The notes under the pieces: model-generated
Told to the model about the DNA's origin: nothing
What the model saw: only the letters and a program-made list of their open reading frames with translations
Database searches by the model: none
Program-made: the position numbers and the translations under genes
Origin: an uncultured Pelagibacteraceae bacterium
GTDB lineage: Bacteria; Pseudomonadota; Alphaproteobacteria; Pelagibacterales; Pelagibacteraceae
Assembly: GCA_902572945.1 (NCBI GenBank)
Contig: CACGHU010000005.1
Location: 1 to 38,100 of the forward strand
DNA length: 38,100 nucleotides
Direction: 5' to 3'
Part shown: positions 15,270-25,234 of the stretch, in pieces
Position numbering within the stretch: the first letter of the stretch is position 1
Layout: each line of letters opens with the position of its first letter

Positions 15270-16834
15270 TGTTAAAAAAAATTTTTATTTTATTAAGGAT
15301 CGCAAGAAGGTTGGCAATATCTGATGCCGTAGAAATAATTTCTAGAATACATCGACCACCACTTATAATTAAAGTTTTATTAAATATTTTCGCCTTTTCA
15401 TTTTCAAAAAAAAATGACCAGAGTAATAAATCTGATGAAGATAAACTCTGCGAGTCCATACAGGGTATGGGTACAACTTTTATAAAATTAGGCCAGTTTT
15501 TAGCTACAAGACCAGATATAATTGGAGAGGATGTTTCAAAAAAATTAGAGAAGCTTCAAGACAGACTACCGCCCTTTACAATGCAAGAAGCTAAAAATAT
15601 TTTAAAAGAGAGTTTAGGTAATGATAACTTTAAATCTATATTAAATCTAAGTGACCCTGTGGCTGCAGCTTCAATAGCACAAGTACACAAAGCACAAATT
15701 AATGAAAATGGGGTCATAAAAGATGTTGCAATTAAAATATTAAGACCTGAAATCAGAAAAGTTTTCAATGAAGAAATAGATGCTTTAATGCTTCTAGCAT
15801 ACATAATTCAAAGCACAATAACAAAAACTAAAAGGCTTAAGTTGGTAGAAGTAGTTTTTCTTTTAAAAGAAATTACCAATCATGAAATGGATTTAAGATT
15901 TGAAGCAGCAGCTGCTAACGAATTTGCTGAAAATACAAAAAATGACTCTGGGTTTTTTGTGCCTAAAATATACTGGAATTATACAAGTGAAAAAGTTTTA
16001 ACATTAGATTGGGTCGATGGAGTGTCAATTAGAGAAAAAGATTTAATAAACGATAAAAATATAGATGTAAAAAATATTGCATCAAATATTATTCAACACT
16101 TTTTAAGGCACGCAGTTAGAGATGGCTTTTTCCATGCGGATATGCACCAAGGTAATCTATTTATAAATGAAAGTGGACAGATAGTGCCAATTGATTTCGG
16201 TATAATGGGTAGAATAGACAAAATTAATAGAAGATACCTTGCAGAAATTTTATTTGGTTTTATTCAAAGAGATTATAAAAAAGTTGCTGAAGTTCATTTA
16301 GTGGCGGGCTTAGTTCCAAATAACGTAAACGTTGATGAACTTGCTCAAGCTTTGAGATCAATAGGTGAACCAATTTTTGGTCAATCCGTAAAAGATATTT
16401 CTGGTGGAAAATTACTAAAACAATTGTTTGATATTACAGAAAAATTTAATATGCAAACGCAACCTCAGCTTCTATTATTACAAAAAACAATGGTGGTAGT
16501 CGAAGGCGTTGCAAGAAAACTTAATCCTGAAACTAATATTTGGGAAACCTCAAGACCAGTTTTAGAAAAATGGCTGAGGGAAACAAAAGATCCAATAAAT
16601 AATTTTACAGAAACTTTAAAAGATTCTGCTGAAGTTTTGAGAAAACTACCTGAATTACCACAGATGATGGAAAAGGCCAATCAAGCGCTAACTTTTCTTG
16701 CAAGCGGTCAAATCCCCCAAAATTCAAATTCTTACTCTGCAATGAAAAACAAAGAACTTGAAATGAAATCCTTTAGAAATCAAAGTATTATTGGCTTATT
16801 ATTGCTTGTATTTATAGGTTTCATGGTATTTTAA
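15269..16834 (+). CDS. ubiB: UbiB/ADCK-family atypical kinase-like protein
   Basis: Accessory ATPase needed for ubiquinone synthesis. About 521 residues from the ATG at 15269, which I prefer over a TTG four codons upstream because GGAAGG sits just before it and it forms a TAATG junction with ubiE. Family motifs are the K-x-G-Q element ‘FIKLGQFLATRPD’, the Ala-rich loop ‘AAASIAQVHKA’ in place of a Gly-rich loop, ‘HAVRDGFFHADMHQGNLF’ (catalytic loop) and ‘IDFGIMG’ (metal-binding DFG). A C-terminal transmembrane anchor follows (‘SIIGLLLLVFIGFMVF’). Confidence 0.95.
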   Translation: MLKKIFILLRIARRLAISDAVEIISRIHRPPLIIKVLLNIFAFSFSKKNDQSNKSDEDKLCESIQGMGTTFIKLGQFLATRPDIIGEDVSKKLEKLQDRLPPFTMQEAKNILKESLGNDNFKSILNLSDPVAAASIAQVHKAQINENGVIKDVAIKILRPEIRKVFNEEIDALMLLAYIIQSTITKTKRLKLVEVVFLLKEITNHEMDLRFEAAAANEFAENTKNDSGFFVPKIYWNYTSEKVLTLDWVDGVSIREKDLINDKNIDVKNIASNIIQHFLRHAVRDGFFHADMHQGNLFINESGQIVPIDFGIMGRIDKINRRYLAEILFGFIQRDYKKVAEVHLVAGLVPNNVNVDELAQALRSIGEPIFGQSVKDISGGKLLKQLFDITEKFNMQTQPQLLLLQKTMVVVEGVARKLNPETNIWETSRPVLEKWLRETKDPINNFTETLKDSAEVLRKLPELPQMMEKANQALTFLASGQIPQNSNSYSAMKNKELEMKSFRNQSIIGLLLLVFIGFMVF

Positions 16835-16841
16835 TCTCCAA

Positions 16842-18041
16842 ATGAGTGAATTAAAAAATAAAAAAGTTTTATTAGTAATAACAGGAGGAATTGCTGCCTA
16901 TAAATCTTTGGAATTAATTAGACTTCTAAAAAAAAAAGGAAGCTTGGTTAAAACAATTCTATCAAAGAATGCTAATAAATTTGTAACACCTCTATCAGTT
17001 AGTTCACTATCTCAAGAAAAAGTTTATTCAGATTTATTTGATGCAAGTTCTGAAGCTGAAATGGATCATATTTCATTATCTAGATGGGCAGATATAATTT
17101 TAATTGCACCTGCAACTGCAAACACACTATCTAAAATTTCAAATGCTAGTGCAGATGATTTGGCATCAACTGTTCTGTTGGCTGCTGATAAAGAATTCTT
17201 TATTGCTCCAGCCATGAATGTAAGAATGTGGGAAAATAAATCTAATAAAAATAATGTGGATATACTAAAAAATATGGGTCATGAGTTTATAGGTCCAGAT
17301 GTTGGGGACATGGCGTGTGGTGAGTATGGTGAAGGTAAAATGACAGAACCACTAGAAATCATTAAATATTTAGACACAAAATTAAAAGAATTAAAAAAAA
17401 ATAACGGCCTTAAGGCACTTGTAACTGCTGGACCAACCAAAGAATTTATCGATCCCGTGAGATATATAACAAACAAATCAAGTGGAAAACAAGGATATGA
17501 GATAGCAAATTCACTTAGAAAAAGTGGATTTAGCACCACTCTTATATCTGGACCTACTCAACTTAATTCAATTAAAGGCGTCAACACAATCAATATTAAT
17601 TCAGCAAAAGAAATGTTTGATGCAGTAATTGAAAATCTACCAGTAGACGTGGCTGTTTTTTCTGCTGCAGTTGCAGATTATAAAGTCAAGAATATTTCAG
17701 AAACTAAAATTAAAAATAAAGATAATTACAATCTTAGTTTAGAAAAAAATATTGATATACTAAGGCATGTTTCGAACCATAATTCTTTAAGGCCTAAATT
17801 GGTTTTAGGATTTTCAGCTGAGACAAATGATATAATCGCAAATTCACAAAAAAAAATTAATGAAAAAAACTGTGATTGGTTGGTTGCAAATGATGTATCA
17901 AATCAAGAGATAGGCTTTGATTCTGACTACAATGAGGTAAGCATCTTATATAAAAATGGAGAAATTGAAAAAATTTCTAAAGATAAAAAATCCGAAATCG
18001 CGAACAAAATTGTAGAAAAAATTGTTTCAAATCTGGGCTAA
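16842..18041 (+). CDS. coaBC: Phosphopantothenoylcysteine decarboxylase/synthetase
   Basis: Bifunctional CoA biosynthesis enzyme, 399 residues. The CoaC half (about 1-180) has FMN-binding ‘ITGGIAAYKSLELIR’, ‘APATANTLSKI’, the substrate motif ‘PAMNVRMW’ and the Cys-containing ‘DMACGEYGEGKM’ flap. The CoaB half has ‘VTAGPTKEFIDPVRYITNKSSGKQG’ and ‘NCDWLVANDVS’. It sits 7 bases after ubiB and 3 bases before dut; coaBC-dut is a common alphaproteobacterial pair. Confidence 0.96.
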   Translation: MSELKNKKVLLVITGGIAAYKSLELIRLLKKKGSLVKTILSKNANKFVTPLSVSSLSQEKVYSDLFDASSEAEMDHISLSRWADIILIAPATANTLSKISNASADDLASTVLLAADKEFFIAPAMNVRMWENKSNKNNVDILKNMGHEFIGPDVGDMACGEYGEGKMTEPLEIIKYLDTKLKELKKNNGLKALVTAGPTKEFIDPVRYITNKSSGKQGYEIANSLRKSGFSTTLISGPTQLNSIKGVNTININSAKEMFDAVIENLPVDVAVFSAAVADYKVKNISETKIKNKDNYNLSLEKNIDILRHVSNHNSLRPKLVLGFSAETNDIIANSQKKINEKNCDWLVANDVSNQEIGFDSDYNEVSILYKNGEIEKISKDKKSEIANKIVEKIVSNLG

Positions 18042-18044
18042 CTA

Positions 18045-18482
18045 ATGGTTAAAGTTTTAGTTAAAAGATTTGATCCAAAAGTAAAACTGCCAAAATACAA
18101 GACTAGTGGCTCATCCGGTATGGATATAATGGCATTTATTGAAAAACCAATCAAAATCAAACCTGGTACATCAGCTTTAGTTCCAACTGGAATATCAATA
18201 GCGTTTCCTGAAGAATTTGAAGTTCAAATAAGACCAAGATCTGGATTAGCAGCTAAACAAAGTATTGGTGTTCTTAACACTCCTGGAACAATTGATAGTG
18301 ATTATCGAGGTGAGCTAAAAGTTATAATATTTAATCATGGAGAAGATGAATTTATAGTAAATTGCGATGATAGAATAGCACAAATGATTCTCACACCGGT
18401 TTTAAAAATCGAATTTGAGGAAGTAAATGAACTTCCTAAAACAATTAGAGGAAGTGGAGGTTTTGGTTCTACTGGTAAATGA
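18045..18482 (+). CDS. dut: dUTP diphosphatase
   Basis: Trimeric dUTPase hydrolysing dUTP to dUMP, keeping uracil out of DNA and supplying dTMP synthesis. All five family motifs are visible in 145 residues: ‘SGSSGMDIMA’, ‘IRPRSGLA’, ‘LNTPGTIDSDYRGE’ (catalytic Asp), ‘DRIAQMIL’ and the C-terminal ‘RGSGGFGSTG’. The stop overlaps the next gene's start by 4 bases. Confidence 0.97.
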   Translation: MVKVLVKRFDPKVKLPKYKTSGSSGMDIMAFIEKPIKIKPGTSALVPTGISIAFPEEFEVQIRPRSGLAAKQSIGVLNTPGTIDSDYRGELKVIIFNHGEDEFIVNCDDRIAQMILTPVLKIEFEEVNELPKTIRGSGGFGSTGK

Positions 18483-19237
18483 GGAAAAATCTTTCCACAA
18501 AGCAAATTGAAAAATATTCAAGACAAATAGTTTTAAAAAATATTGGAATTATAGGTCAAAAAAAAATAATTAATTCAAATGTTTTAGTTGTTGGTGCTGG
18601 TGGTCTTGGCTGTCCAATTATTGATTATTTATCCAGAGCAGGAGTAGGTAAGATAGGCATAATTGATTTTGATAAAGTAGATGTATCAAACATACATCGT
18701 CAATCAATTTATACATTGCGAGATGTAGGAAAATATAAAGTTGAAGTGTTAAAAAAAAAAATAACTGACATTAATCCTGATGTTAAAACTAAAATTTATA
18801 AAAATAAAATAACAAAAAAAAACGCTTATAAATTATTAAATCAATTCGACATTGTTGTAGATGGTTCAGATAATTTTAAGACAAAATTTTTATTGAATCA
18901 ATTTGCATATAAATTAAAAAAAATATTTATAGTCGGTGCTATCAGTAGATACGATGGCCATATTTTTTCTTTTAATTTTAGAAAGAATAATGAGGCATGT
19001 TTAAAATGTTTCTATCAATCAGAAGTTAATGAGGAAATTTTAAACTGTGAAACTGATGGAATTTTAGGTCCTGTTGCAGGTATAGTAGGCAACATACAGG
19101 CAAATGAAGTTCTTAAAAATATATTGGGTATTAAAAATGAATTAACAAATAAAATCCTAATAATTAATCTTTTAAGTTTAACTTTTAGACAAATAAGATT
19201 TTCAAAAAAAAAGAATTGTATATGTGGCAAAAAGTAA
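18479..19237 (+). CDS. ThiF/MoeB/HesA-family adenylyltransferase
   Basis: An E1-like enzyme of 252 residues that would adenylate the C-terminal Gly of a small sulfur-carrier protein (MoaD or ThiS). The nucleotide loop is ‘VVGAGGLGCPIIDYLSRAGVGKIGIIDFDKVDVSNIHRQ’, with the conserved Asp and Arg. ‘DGSDNFKTKFLLN’ follows. Two C-x2-C pairs, ‘ACLKCFY’ and the terminal ‘CICGKK’, form the zinc site. It lacks a rhodanese domain, so it is the short MoeB/ThiF form. No MoaD or ThiS gene is nearby, so the pathway cannot be chosen. It starts inside dut's stop and overlaps the SH3 gene by about 16 bases. Confidence 0.9.
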   Translation: MRKNLSTKQIEKYSRQIVLKNIGIIGQKKIINSNVLVVGAGGLGCPIIDYLSRAGVGKIGIIDFDKVDVSNIHRQSIYTLRDVGKYKVEVLKKKITDINPDVKTKIYKNKITKKNAYKLLNQFDIVVDGSDNFKTKFLLNQFAYKLKKIFIVGAISRYDGHIFSFNFRKNNEACLKCFYQSEVNEEILNCETDGILGPVAGIVGNIQANEVLKNILGIKNELTNKILIINLLSLTFRQIRFSKKKNCICGKK

Positions 19238-19662
19238 TTTTTCTTATTTTAATTTTTTTTTGTTCGAACGCATTAAGTAATGAAAAATACTTTTTGATGC
19301 TCAAAAATTCTAAAGTAAATGTAAGAATGGGTCCAGGTTTAGATTATCCTGTAAAATTTATTTATAATAAAAAATATTTACCATTGAGAGTCATTGATAA
19401 AAAAGAGAACTTTCGTAAAGTGATTGACCACAAAAAAAATAGTGGATGGATACACATCTCTCAATTGAAAAAAGTAAATTCCGTAATAGTTTTATCAAAA
19501 AGAATTCTTTTTAAAAAACCTACTTTTAACTCTAAACCTATCGCAAATATTGAGAGTGGTAGATTATTTGTATTAAAAAAATGTAAAAAAGACTGGTGTG
19601 AGGTTAGTAGTCTAAACTATACAGGGTGGATTAATATGGATAATGTTTGGGGTAAAGACTAA
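19222..19662 (+). CDS. Exported bacterial SH3-domain protein
   Basis: About 146 residues. A signal peptide (‘MWQKVIFLILIFFCSNALSNE’) is followed by two SH3-like repeats, the first with the typical ‘SKVNVRMGPGLDYPV’ and ‘SGWIHISQL’ elements, the second with ‘FKKPTFNSKPIANIESG’ and ‘YTGWINMDNVWG’. Such domains often bind cell-wall peptides or act in envelope maintenance; the partner is unknown. I use the ATG at 19222; a TTG at 19216 is in frame. The gene begins inside the ThiF-like gene, so it is transcribed with it. Confidence 0.82.
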   Translation: MWQKVIFLILIFFCSNALSNEKYFLMLKNSKVNVRMGPGLDYPVKFIYNKKYLPLRVIDKKENFRKVIDHKKNSGWIHISQLKKVNSVIVLSKRILFKKPTFNSKPIANIESGRLFVLKKCKKDWCEVSSLNYTGWINMDNVWGKD

Positions 19663-19911
19663 TTATTTTTTCTTACTCAATTTACTTGTCCAGATTTTGT
19701 CTAACACAAAATACCATACCGCATTAGCTAAAGGCTCTACAATTGCATCTGTTAATGCGATCATAAACGATACGTCTGCTATTAACATTAAAACTGTAAT
19801 TGCAATTGCAAAATGTCCTATTGTGTATATTAAAGTTCTTAATAGTGAACCCTTGTTACTATCATAAAACGATTTGCTAGTTTGAAATATGCCTCTAGTT
19901 AGTTCAGTCAT
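19663..19911 (-). CDS. DUF2061-like small membrane protein
   Basis: An 82-residue protein with two hydrophobic helices (‘LIYTIGHFAIAITVLMLIA’ and a second around ‘MIALTDAIVEPLANAVWYFV’). It ends in ‘ANAVWYFVLDKIWTSKL’, which resembles the end of DUF2061 proteins (‘…YYLHERVW’). The function of that family is not known. Its stop is directly adjacent to the convergent SH3 gene's stop (19660-19662). It lies 14 bases after the katG stop on the same strand and may be co-transcribed with katG. Confidence 0.65.
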   Translation of the reverse strand: MTELTRGIFQTSKSFYDSNKGSLLRTLIYTIGHFAIAITVLMLIADVSFMIALTDAIVEPLANAVWYFVLDKIWTSKLSKKK

Positions 19912-19925
19912 AAACTAATTATAGC

Positions 19926-22139
19926 CTAGTTAAGTTTTAAATCAAATCTGTCTGAATTCATTACTTTTGTCCATGCTGCAACAAAATCACTAATAAATTT
20001 TTTCTCTCCATCCTCACAAGCATAGACTTCAGCAATAGCTCTTAATTGAGAATTAGAGCCAAATATTAGATCTACTCTAGTGCCTTTCCACTTAACTTTG
20101 TTTGTATTTCTATCTTTGCCGACAAATAACTGCTCTTTTTTATCAACTTCTTTCCAAGTTGTGTTCATATCTAATAAATTTTTAAAGTAATCATTAGATA
20201 ATGAACCAGGTTTTTTCGTGAATACGCCATTATCTGATCCATCATAATTAGTGTTCAACACTCTCATGCCACCGACTAAAACTGTCATTTCTGGCGCTGT
20301 CAGTCTCATCAGTTGTGCTTTATCAATTAAAAGCTCTTCTGCTGAAATATTTGTTTCTGAATTTAAATAATTTCTAAATCCATCTGCTTTTGGTTCTAAT
20401 AAACTAAATGAATTTATATCAGTTTGATCTTGTGATGCATCACCTCTTCCTGCAGAAAAAGGAACCTCAACTTTATGACCAGCCGTTTTAGCTGCTTTTT
20501 CAATAGCAACACAACCACCTAAAACTATCAGGTCAGCAATTGAAACATTTTTCTTTTTCCCATCAAATTGGCTCTTAATTTTCTCTAATACTTTTATCAC
20601 CTTGTCAGTTTTCGACATCTTGTTTACCTCCCAATTTCTTTGAGGTTCAAGTCGTAATCTTGCTCCGTTTGCTCCACCTCTTTTATCGGAACCTCTAAAA
20701 GTCGATGCAGATGCCCACGCGGCTGATACTAATTCTGAAGTTTTAAGTCCTGATTTTAAAATTTGAGCTTTTAGTTTTTTGATTTCACTTTTTTTGATTT
20801 TGTATTTTTGTTTTGGTACTGGATCTTGCCAAATTAATTGCTCTTTTGGTACATCTGGACCTAAATAGCATGCTCTTGGGCCCATGTCTCTGTGCGTAAG
20901 CTTAAACCATGCTCTAGCAAAAGCATCGTGGAATTCTTTTGGATTGTTATGGAAATGTCTTGTTATTGGTCCATAACTTGGATCAACTTTTAATGAAATA
21001 TCGGTAGTTTGCATCATTGGAGGATGTTTTTTTCCTCTCTCATGTGCATCAGGAACCATTTTAATTTCTTGACCATTTTTTTTTGGTGTCCATTGATGTG
21101 CGCCTGCAGGGCTCTTGGTTAATTCCCACTCGTGACCATACAAACAATCTAAATATCCCATATCCCACTTAATTGGATTTTGTGTCCAAGCGCCTTCTAT
21201 TCCAGAGCTGATAGTATCAACTCCTTTTCCACTTTTATAATTACTATTCCAACCAGTTGCTTGTTCATGAATTTTTGATCCTTCTGGTTCTGGACCTTTG
21301 TGAGACTCAGGGGCTGCCCCGTGAGATTTTCCAAATGTATGTCCACCTGCAACTAAGGCTGCAGTTTCGTAATCATTCATTGCCATTCTGCCGAATGTTT
21401 CTCTGATATCATGCGCTGCTAATAATGGATCAGGATTTGCATCAGGACCTTGAGGGTTAACATAAATTAATCCCATGTGAGAGGCTCCTAATGGTTGTTC
21501 TAAATCTCTTTTTCCACTGTATCTATTTACACCTAACCATTCTTTTTCTGATCCCCAATAAATATCTTCCTCTGGTTCCCAGATATCTTCACGACCAGCA
21601 CCAAAACCAAAAGTTTTGAAACCCATGGAGTCAAGTGCAATATTTCCAACTAAAATAAATAAATCTGCCCAAGAAATTCTTTTTCCGTATTTTTTCTTTA
21701 TAGGCCAGAGTAACAATCTTGCTTTATCTAAGTTAACATTATCGGGCCAACTGTTGAGTGGAGCGAAACGCTGATTACCCGTACCAGCACCTCCTCTTCC
21801 ATCGCCAGTTCTGTACGTACCTGCTGCATGCCAAGCTAATCTTATAAATAATGGACCGTAATGACCATAATCAGCTGGCCACCAATCTTGCGAGTCTGTC
21901 ATTAATTTATGTAGATCTTTTTTAAGAGCTTTATAATTTAATTTCTTAAATTCCTTTGCATAACTAAATTTTTTATCCATCGGATTTACTAATCTAGAAT
22001 GCTGGCTTAGTATTTTAAGATTTAGACTGTTCGGCCACCAGTCTCTATTGGAAGTTCCTTTTCCAGTTGGATGTTTTGGTGGTGTTCCAGTACCTGTGAA
22101 TGGACATTTTGACTGTTCTTTTAAAATTTCTTTACTCAC
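19926..22139 (-). CDS. katG: Catalase-peroxidase KatG
   Basis: Haem enzyme removing hydrogen peroxide. The 737 residues cover both the active N-terminal and the degenerate C-terminal peroxidase domains. The distal site is Arg100, Trp103, His104 in ‘[13 protein letters not shown]’. Tyr226 (‘MGLIYVNP’) and Met252 (‘GRMAMND’) complete the Trp-Tyr-Met adduct needed for catalase activity. The proximal His267 is in ‘[12 protein letters not shown]’. Translation starts at a GTG (22139-22137). An Irr-box-like palindrome lies 38-53 bases upstream and the Irr-type regulator gene is immediately beyond, on the same strand. Confidence 0.97.
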   Translation of the reverse strand: MSKEILKEQSKCPFTGTGTPPKHPTGKGTSNRDWWPNSLNLKILSQHSRLVNPMDKKFSYAKEFKKLNYKALKKDLHKLMTDSQDWWPADYGHYGPLFIRLAWHAAGTYRTGDGRGGAGTGNQRFAPLNSWPDNVNLDKARLLLWPIKKKYGKRISWADLFILVGNIALDSMGFKTFGFGAGREDIWEPEEDIYWGSEKEWLGVNRYSGKRDLEQPLGASHMGLIYVNPQGPDANPDPLLAAHDIRETFGRMAMNDYETAALVAGGHTFGKSHGAAPESHKGPEPEGSKIHEQATGWNSNYKSGKGVDTISSGIEGAWTQNPIKWDMGYLDCLYGHEWELTKSPAGAHQWTPKKNGQEIKMVPDAHERGKKHPPMMQTTDISLKVDPSYGPITRHFHNNPKEFHDAFARAWFKLTHRDMGPRACYLGPDVPKEQLIWQDPVPKQKYKIKKSEIKKLKAQILKSGLKTSELVSAAWASASTFRGSDKRGGANGARLRLEPQRNWEVNKMSKTDKVIKVLEKIKSQFDGKKKNVSIADLIVLGGCVAIEKAAKTAGHKVEVPFSAGRGDASQDQTDINSFSLLEPKADGFRNYLNSETNISAEELLIDKAQLMRLTAPEMTVLVGGMRVLNTNYDGSDNGVFTKKPGSLSNDYFKNLLDMNTTWKEVDKKEQLFVGKDRNTNKVKWKGTRVDLIFGSNSQLRAIAEVYACEDGEKKFISDFVAAWTKVMNSDRFDLKLN

Positions 22140-22145
22140 AACTCT

Positions 22146-22192
22146 AATTTAATAAGTTTGTCGAATATGTCAATATATTAGAATGATTCTAA
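22146..22192 (-). promoter_or_regulatory. katG control region with Irr-box-like palindrome
   Basis: TTAGAAT-G-ATTCTAA (22178-22192) is a perfect 7+1+7 palindrome with one extra flanking A. It fits the iron control element recalled for alphaproteobacterial Irr (TTTAGAA-N3-TTCTAAA). On the minus strand TATATT (22177-22172) directly follows it and could be the -10, in which case the box fills the -10/-35 spacer. Alternatively TTGACA (22173-22168) with TAAATT (22151-22146, 16-base spacer) is the promoter, giving an almost leaderless GTG mRNA. I cannot choose between them from sequence alone. Confidence 0.6.
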
Positions 22193-22237
22193 AGTGTTTT
22201 TTTGTCCTACTTTATAAAATGTGAATAATAATAGTTA

Positions 22238-22651
22238 TTATTTATTAGAAACTTTTACTAAAACCTCTATAGATTTAATTTTTTTTCCGGGGAGGTTTTT
22301 TCTCAATTTTATTTCCTCTACATCGTTATCATGAAAATCTACTAGCTCATTAGTAGTCTCATTATAAAAATGGTGGTGATTTGTTACATTGGTATCAAAA
22401 TATGTTTTATCAGAATTTAAAGAAATTTCCTTTATGTAGCCTTTATTCTTAAAGGCGTTAATCGTATTATAAATTGTAGCTTGAGATATTTTAGTATCTA
22501 ATTTCTTTTTTAAAATTTTTCGAAGATCTTCTATTGTAAAATGAAAAGTTTTTTTTCTATCAAAAAGAATCTCACACATTTTTAATCTTTGCCTAGTAGG
22601 TCTTAAGCCTGCAGATCTTAGTTTTTCCTCAAAATGAGTATTATTATTCAT
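22238..22651 (-). CDS. irr: Fur-family regulator, Irr type
   Basis: A 137-residue winged-helix regulator. The N-terminal DNA-binding half has ‘LRSAGLRPTRQRLKMCEILF’ and ‘ISQATIYNTINAFKNKGYI’. The C-terminal half has His92-His93-His94 (‘TNHHHFYNE’), the HxH-type haem/metal site of Irr. The only Cys is Cys26, so the Cys4 zinc site of PerR/Fur is absent, as is the Cys-Pro haem regulatory motif of Bradyrhizobium Irr. Irr controls haem and iron genes in response to haem status. The position next to fabA-fabB-fabI is, as I recall, where irr lies in many alphaproteobacteria. PerR-like peroxide sensing is the alternative but less likely. Confidence 0.85.
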   Translation of the reverse strand: MNNNTHFEEKLRSAGLRPTRQRLKMCEILFDRKKTFHFTIEDLRKILKKKLDTKISQATIYNTINAFKNKGYIKEISLNSDKTYFDTNVTNHHHFYNETTNELVDFHDNDVEEIKLRKNLPGKKIKSIEVLVKVSNK

Positions 22652-22728
22652 TATTTAGCCTAATTTATCAGTTCAAATCTAATTGTATATTGTAAATTAT
22701 CTAAATACAGTATTAAAGAACAAATTTT

Positions 22729-23232
22729 ATGGAAAAAAAATCAGCATATAATTACGATGACTTAATAAAGTGCGGTAATGGTGAGCTTTTTGGACCCGGG
22801 AATGCAAAACTTCCATTGCCTCCAATGCTGATGTTTGACAGAATTACAGAAATTGAAGAAAATAAAGGTGCTTTTAAAAAAGGAGTTTTAAAAGCAGAAC
22901 TAGACATTAAAAATGAGTTATGGTTTTTTGATTGTCATTTTAAAGAGGACCCAGTTATGCCTGGATGCTTAGGACTTGATGCAATGTGGCAACTGGTTGG
23001 ATTTTATTTAGGCTGGCTTGGAAACCCTGGAAGAGGAAGAGCGTTAGGAGTTGGGGCAGTTAAGTTTACAGGTGAAGTTTTAAAAAATGTAAAAATTGCA
23101 ACATATGAAATTGATATGAAGAGAATTTTAGTAAAAGAAGGTACGACAGTAGGTTTAGCAAATGGAATTCTTAAAGCTGATGATAAAAAAATTTATTCTG
23201 CTGAAAATTTGAAAGTTGGATTGTTTAAATAA
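22729..23232 (+). CDS. fabA: 3-hydroxyacyl-ACP dehydratase/isomerase FabA
   Basis: Dehydrates 3-hydroxydecanoyl-ACP and isomerises it to cis-3-decenoyl-ACP, the branch point to unsaturated fatty acids. The 167-residue hot-dog protein has His70 in ‘[15 protein letters not shown]’ and Asp84 in ‘LGLDAMWQ’, the same numbering as the E. coli catalytic pair. The stop overlaps the fabB ATG by one base. It is divergent from irr across 77 bases, in which I see no second Irr-like palindrome. Confidence 0.97.
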   Translation: MEKKSAYNYDDLIKCGNGELFGPGNAKLPLPPMLMFDRITEIEENKGAFKKGVLKAELDIKNELWFFDCHFKEDPVMPGCLGLDAMWQLVGFYLGWLGNPGRGRALGVGAVKFTGEVLKNVKIATYEIDMKRILVKEGTTVGLANGILKADDKKIYSAENLKVGLFK

Positions 23233-24443
23233 TGAAAAGAGTTGTAGTAACTGGAATTGGTGTGGTTTCTTGTTTGGGTAATAATCAAGAAGAAGTTTAC
23301 AATTCTCTTATAAATTCAAAATCTGGCATTACTTTTTCTGAAGAGTATAAAGAATTTAATCTCAAGAGCCATGTTCATGGATTACCAAATATAAAATTAG
23401 AAGACCACGTAGATAGAAAAGTTATTAGATTTATGGGTAAAGGTTCAGCTTACAATTATGTAGCTATGAATGAAGCTGTAAAAGACTCTGGTTTAGAGGA
23501 AAAAGATGTAAGTAATATTTCTACAGGAATGGTAATGGGGTCGGGGGGACCTTCAATTGAAAATGTAATTTTGGCTGCAGATAAAACTAGAGAAAAAAAT
23601 CCAAAAAAAATGGGACCGTTTGTAGTACCGAGAACTATGGCAAGTACAGCATCTGCTACGCTTGCTGTGCCATTTAAAATTAAAGGTGTAAATTACACGA
23701 TAAGTTCTGCATGTGCTACTAGTGGACACTGTATCGGTAATGCAATGGAACTAATTCAATTAGGAAAACAGAATATCATATTTGCAGGCGGTAGCGATGA
23801 AGTTCACTTTGCAATGACAGCAATGTTTGATGCAATGACCGCTTTATCATCTAAGTACAATGATACGCCAGATAAAGCATCTAGACCTTATGACAAAACA
23901 AGAGATGGATTTGTTATATCAGGCGGTGGAGGTGTTTTAGTGCTTGAAGAATATGAGCATGCAAAATCAAGAGGTGCAAAAATTTATGCAGAATTAACTG
24001 GGTACGGCGCAACATCTGATGGTTATGATATGGTCGCTCCATCTGGTGAAGGTGCAGTTAGATGTATGCAAATGGCTTTAAAAACTGCGAAAAATAAAAT
24101 TGATTATATTAATACACATGGAACCTCTACGCCTGTGGGTGATATAACTGAATTGAAAGCAGTAGGAGAGGTATTTAAAGATTATAAACCGAAAATAAGT
24201 TCAACTAAATCATTATCTGGGCATTCCTTAGGTGCTACTTCAGTCCACGAAGCTGTTTACAGCTTAATAATGATGAAAAATAATTTCATTTCAGCATCTG
24301 CAAATATTTCAGATATGGATGATGAAGCAAAAAAATATCCAATTGTTACAAAAGTAGAAAAAGATGTTTCTTTGAATTCAATTATGTCTAATAGTTTTGG
24401 ATTTGGTGGAACAAACGCAACTTTAGTTTTCGAGAAAGTTTAA
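23232..24443 (+). CDS. fabB: 3-oxoacyl-ACP synthase I FabB
   Basis: Condensing enzyme that elongates the cis-unsaturated intermediate made by FabA. In 403 residues the Cys-His-His triad is Cys161 (‘[14 protein letters not shown]’), His296 (‘[12 protein letters not shown]’) and His331 (‘[13 protein letters not shown]’). The ‘[12 protein letters not shown]’ C-terminal loop is intact. Pairing with fabA supports FabB rather than FabF. Confidence 0.96.
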   Translation: MKRVVVTGIGVVSCLGNNQEEVYNSLINSKSGITFSEEYKEFNLKSHVHGLPNIKLEDHVDRKVIRFMGKGSAYNYVAMNEAVKDSGLEEKDVSNISTGMVMGSGGPSIENVILAADKTREKNPKKMGPFVVPRTMASTASATLAVPFKIKGVNYTISSACATSGHCIGNAMELIQLGKQNIIFAGGSDEVHFAMTAMFDAMTALSSKYNDTPDKASRPYDKTRDGFVISGGGGVLVLEEYEHAKSRGAKIYAELTGYGATSDGYDMVAPSGEGAVRCMQMALKTAKNKIDYINTHGTSTPVGDITELKAVGEVFKDYKPKISSTKSLSGHSLGATSVHEAVYSLIMMKNNFISASANISDMDDEAKKYPIVTKVEKDVSLNSIMSNSFGFGGTNATLVFEKV

Positions 24444-24445
24444 TA

Positions 24446-25234
24446 ATGAGTTTAATGAAAGGCAAAAAAGGATTAATCATGGGTGTTGCCAATGAAAGAT
24501 CCATTGCTTGGGGAATATCACAAAAATTAGCTGAAGCTGGGGCAGAACTAGCTTTTACATATTTAGGAGACGCTCTTAAAAAAAGAGTAATTCCATTAGC
24601 AGAAAAATTAAATTCAAATGTAACTTTTAGCTGCGATGTTGAGAAGAAAGAGGAAGTAGTAAAACTATTTGAGGATGTAAAATCTAAATGGGGTGAGATT
24701 GATTTTGTGGTACATGCCATAGCATTTTCAGATAAATCTGAGTTATCAGGAGAATATCTAAATACAACAAGAGAAAACTTTTTAAGGAGTATGTTAATTT
24801 CATGTTTTTCATTTACAGAGGTTGCAAAAGAAGCCTCAAAAATAATGAAGCAGGGTGGAAGCATGATTACTCTGAGCTATGAGGCAAATAAAGCTATACC
24901 AAATTATAATGTAATGGGTGTTTGTAAAGCTGCTTTAGAAGCAAGTGTAAAATATCTTGCAAGAGATCTTGGGTCTAAAGGAGTAAGGGTAAATGCTATA
25001 AGTGCAGGTCCAATTAAAACTTTAGCAGCATCTGCAATTGGTGATGCAAAATTTTTATATAAGTGGAATGCTGATCACTCTTTTTTAAAAAGAAATGTAG
25101 ATAATCTTGATGTTGGAAATTCAGCTTTATATTTGTTAAGCGATATGGCTGGAGGTGTTACAGGTGAAATTCATTACGTAGATGCTGGATACAATAAAGT
25201 TGGGATGCCTGATCCAAAAAATATAAGTGAATAA
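24446..25234 (+). CDS. fabI: Enoyl-ACP reductase FabI
   Basis: NADH-dependent reduction of enoyl-ACP, the last step of each elongation cycle. The 262-residue Rossmann protein has the FabI-specific ‘IMGVANERSIAWGI’ nucleotide loop. The catalytic Tyr154 and Lys161 are spaced Y-x6-K (‘IPNYNVMGVCKA’), which separates FabI from ordinary short-chain reductases. It starts 2 bases after fabB and its stop abuts the tautomerase ATG, completing the fabA-fabB-fabI operon. Confidence 0.96.
   Translation: MSLMKGKKGLIMGVANERSIAWGISQKLAEAGAELAFTYLGDALKKRVIPLAEKLNSNVTFSCDVEKKEEVVKLFEDVKSKWGEIDFVVHAIAFSDKSELSGEYLNTTRENFLRSMLISCFSFTEVAKEASKIMKQGGSMITLSYEANKAIPNYNVMGVCKAALEASVKYLARDLGSKGVRVNAISAGPIKTLAASAIGDAKFLYKWNADHSFLKRNVDNLDVGNSALYLLSDMAGGVTGEIHYVDAGYNKVGMPDPKNISE

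Noticed and set aside
24388-24864. Minus-strand 158-codon open frame opposite fabI
   Set aside because: It overlaps fabI and the end of fabB, both with complete catalytic motifs. The long antisense frame is a by-product of codon bias.
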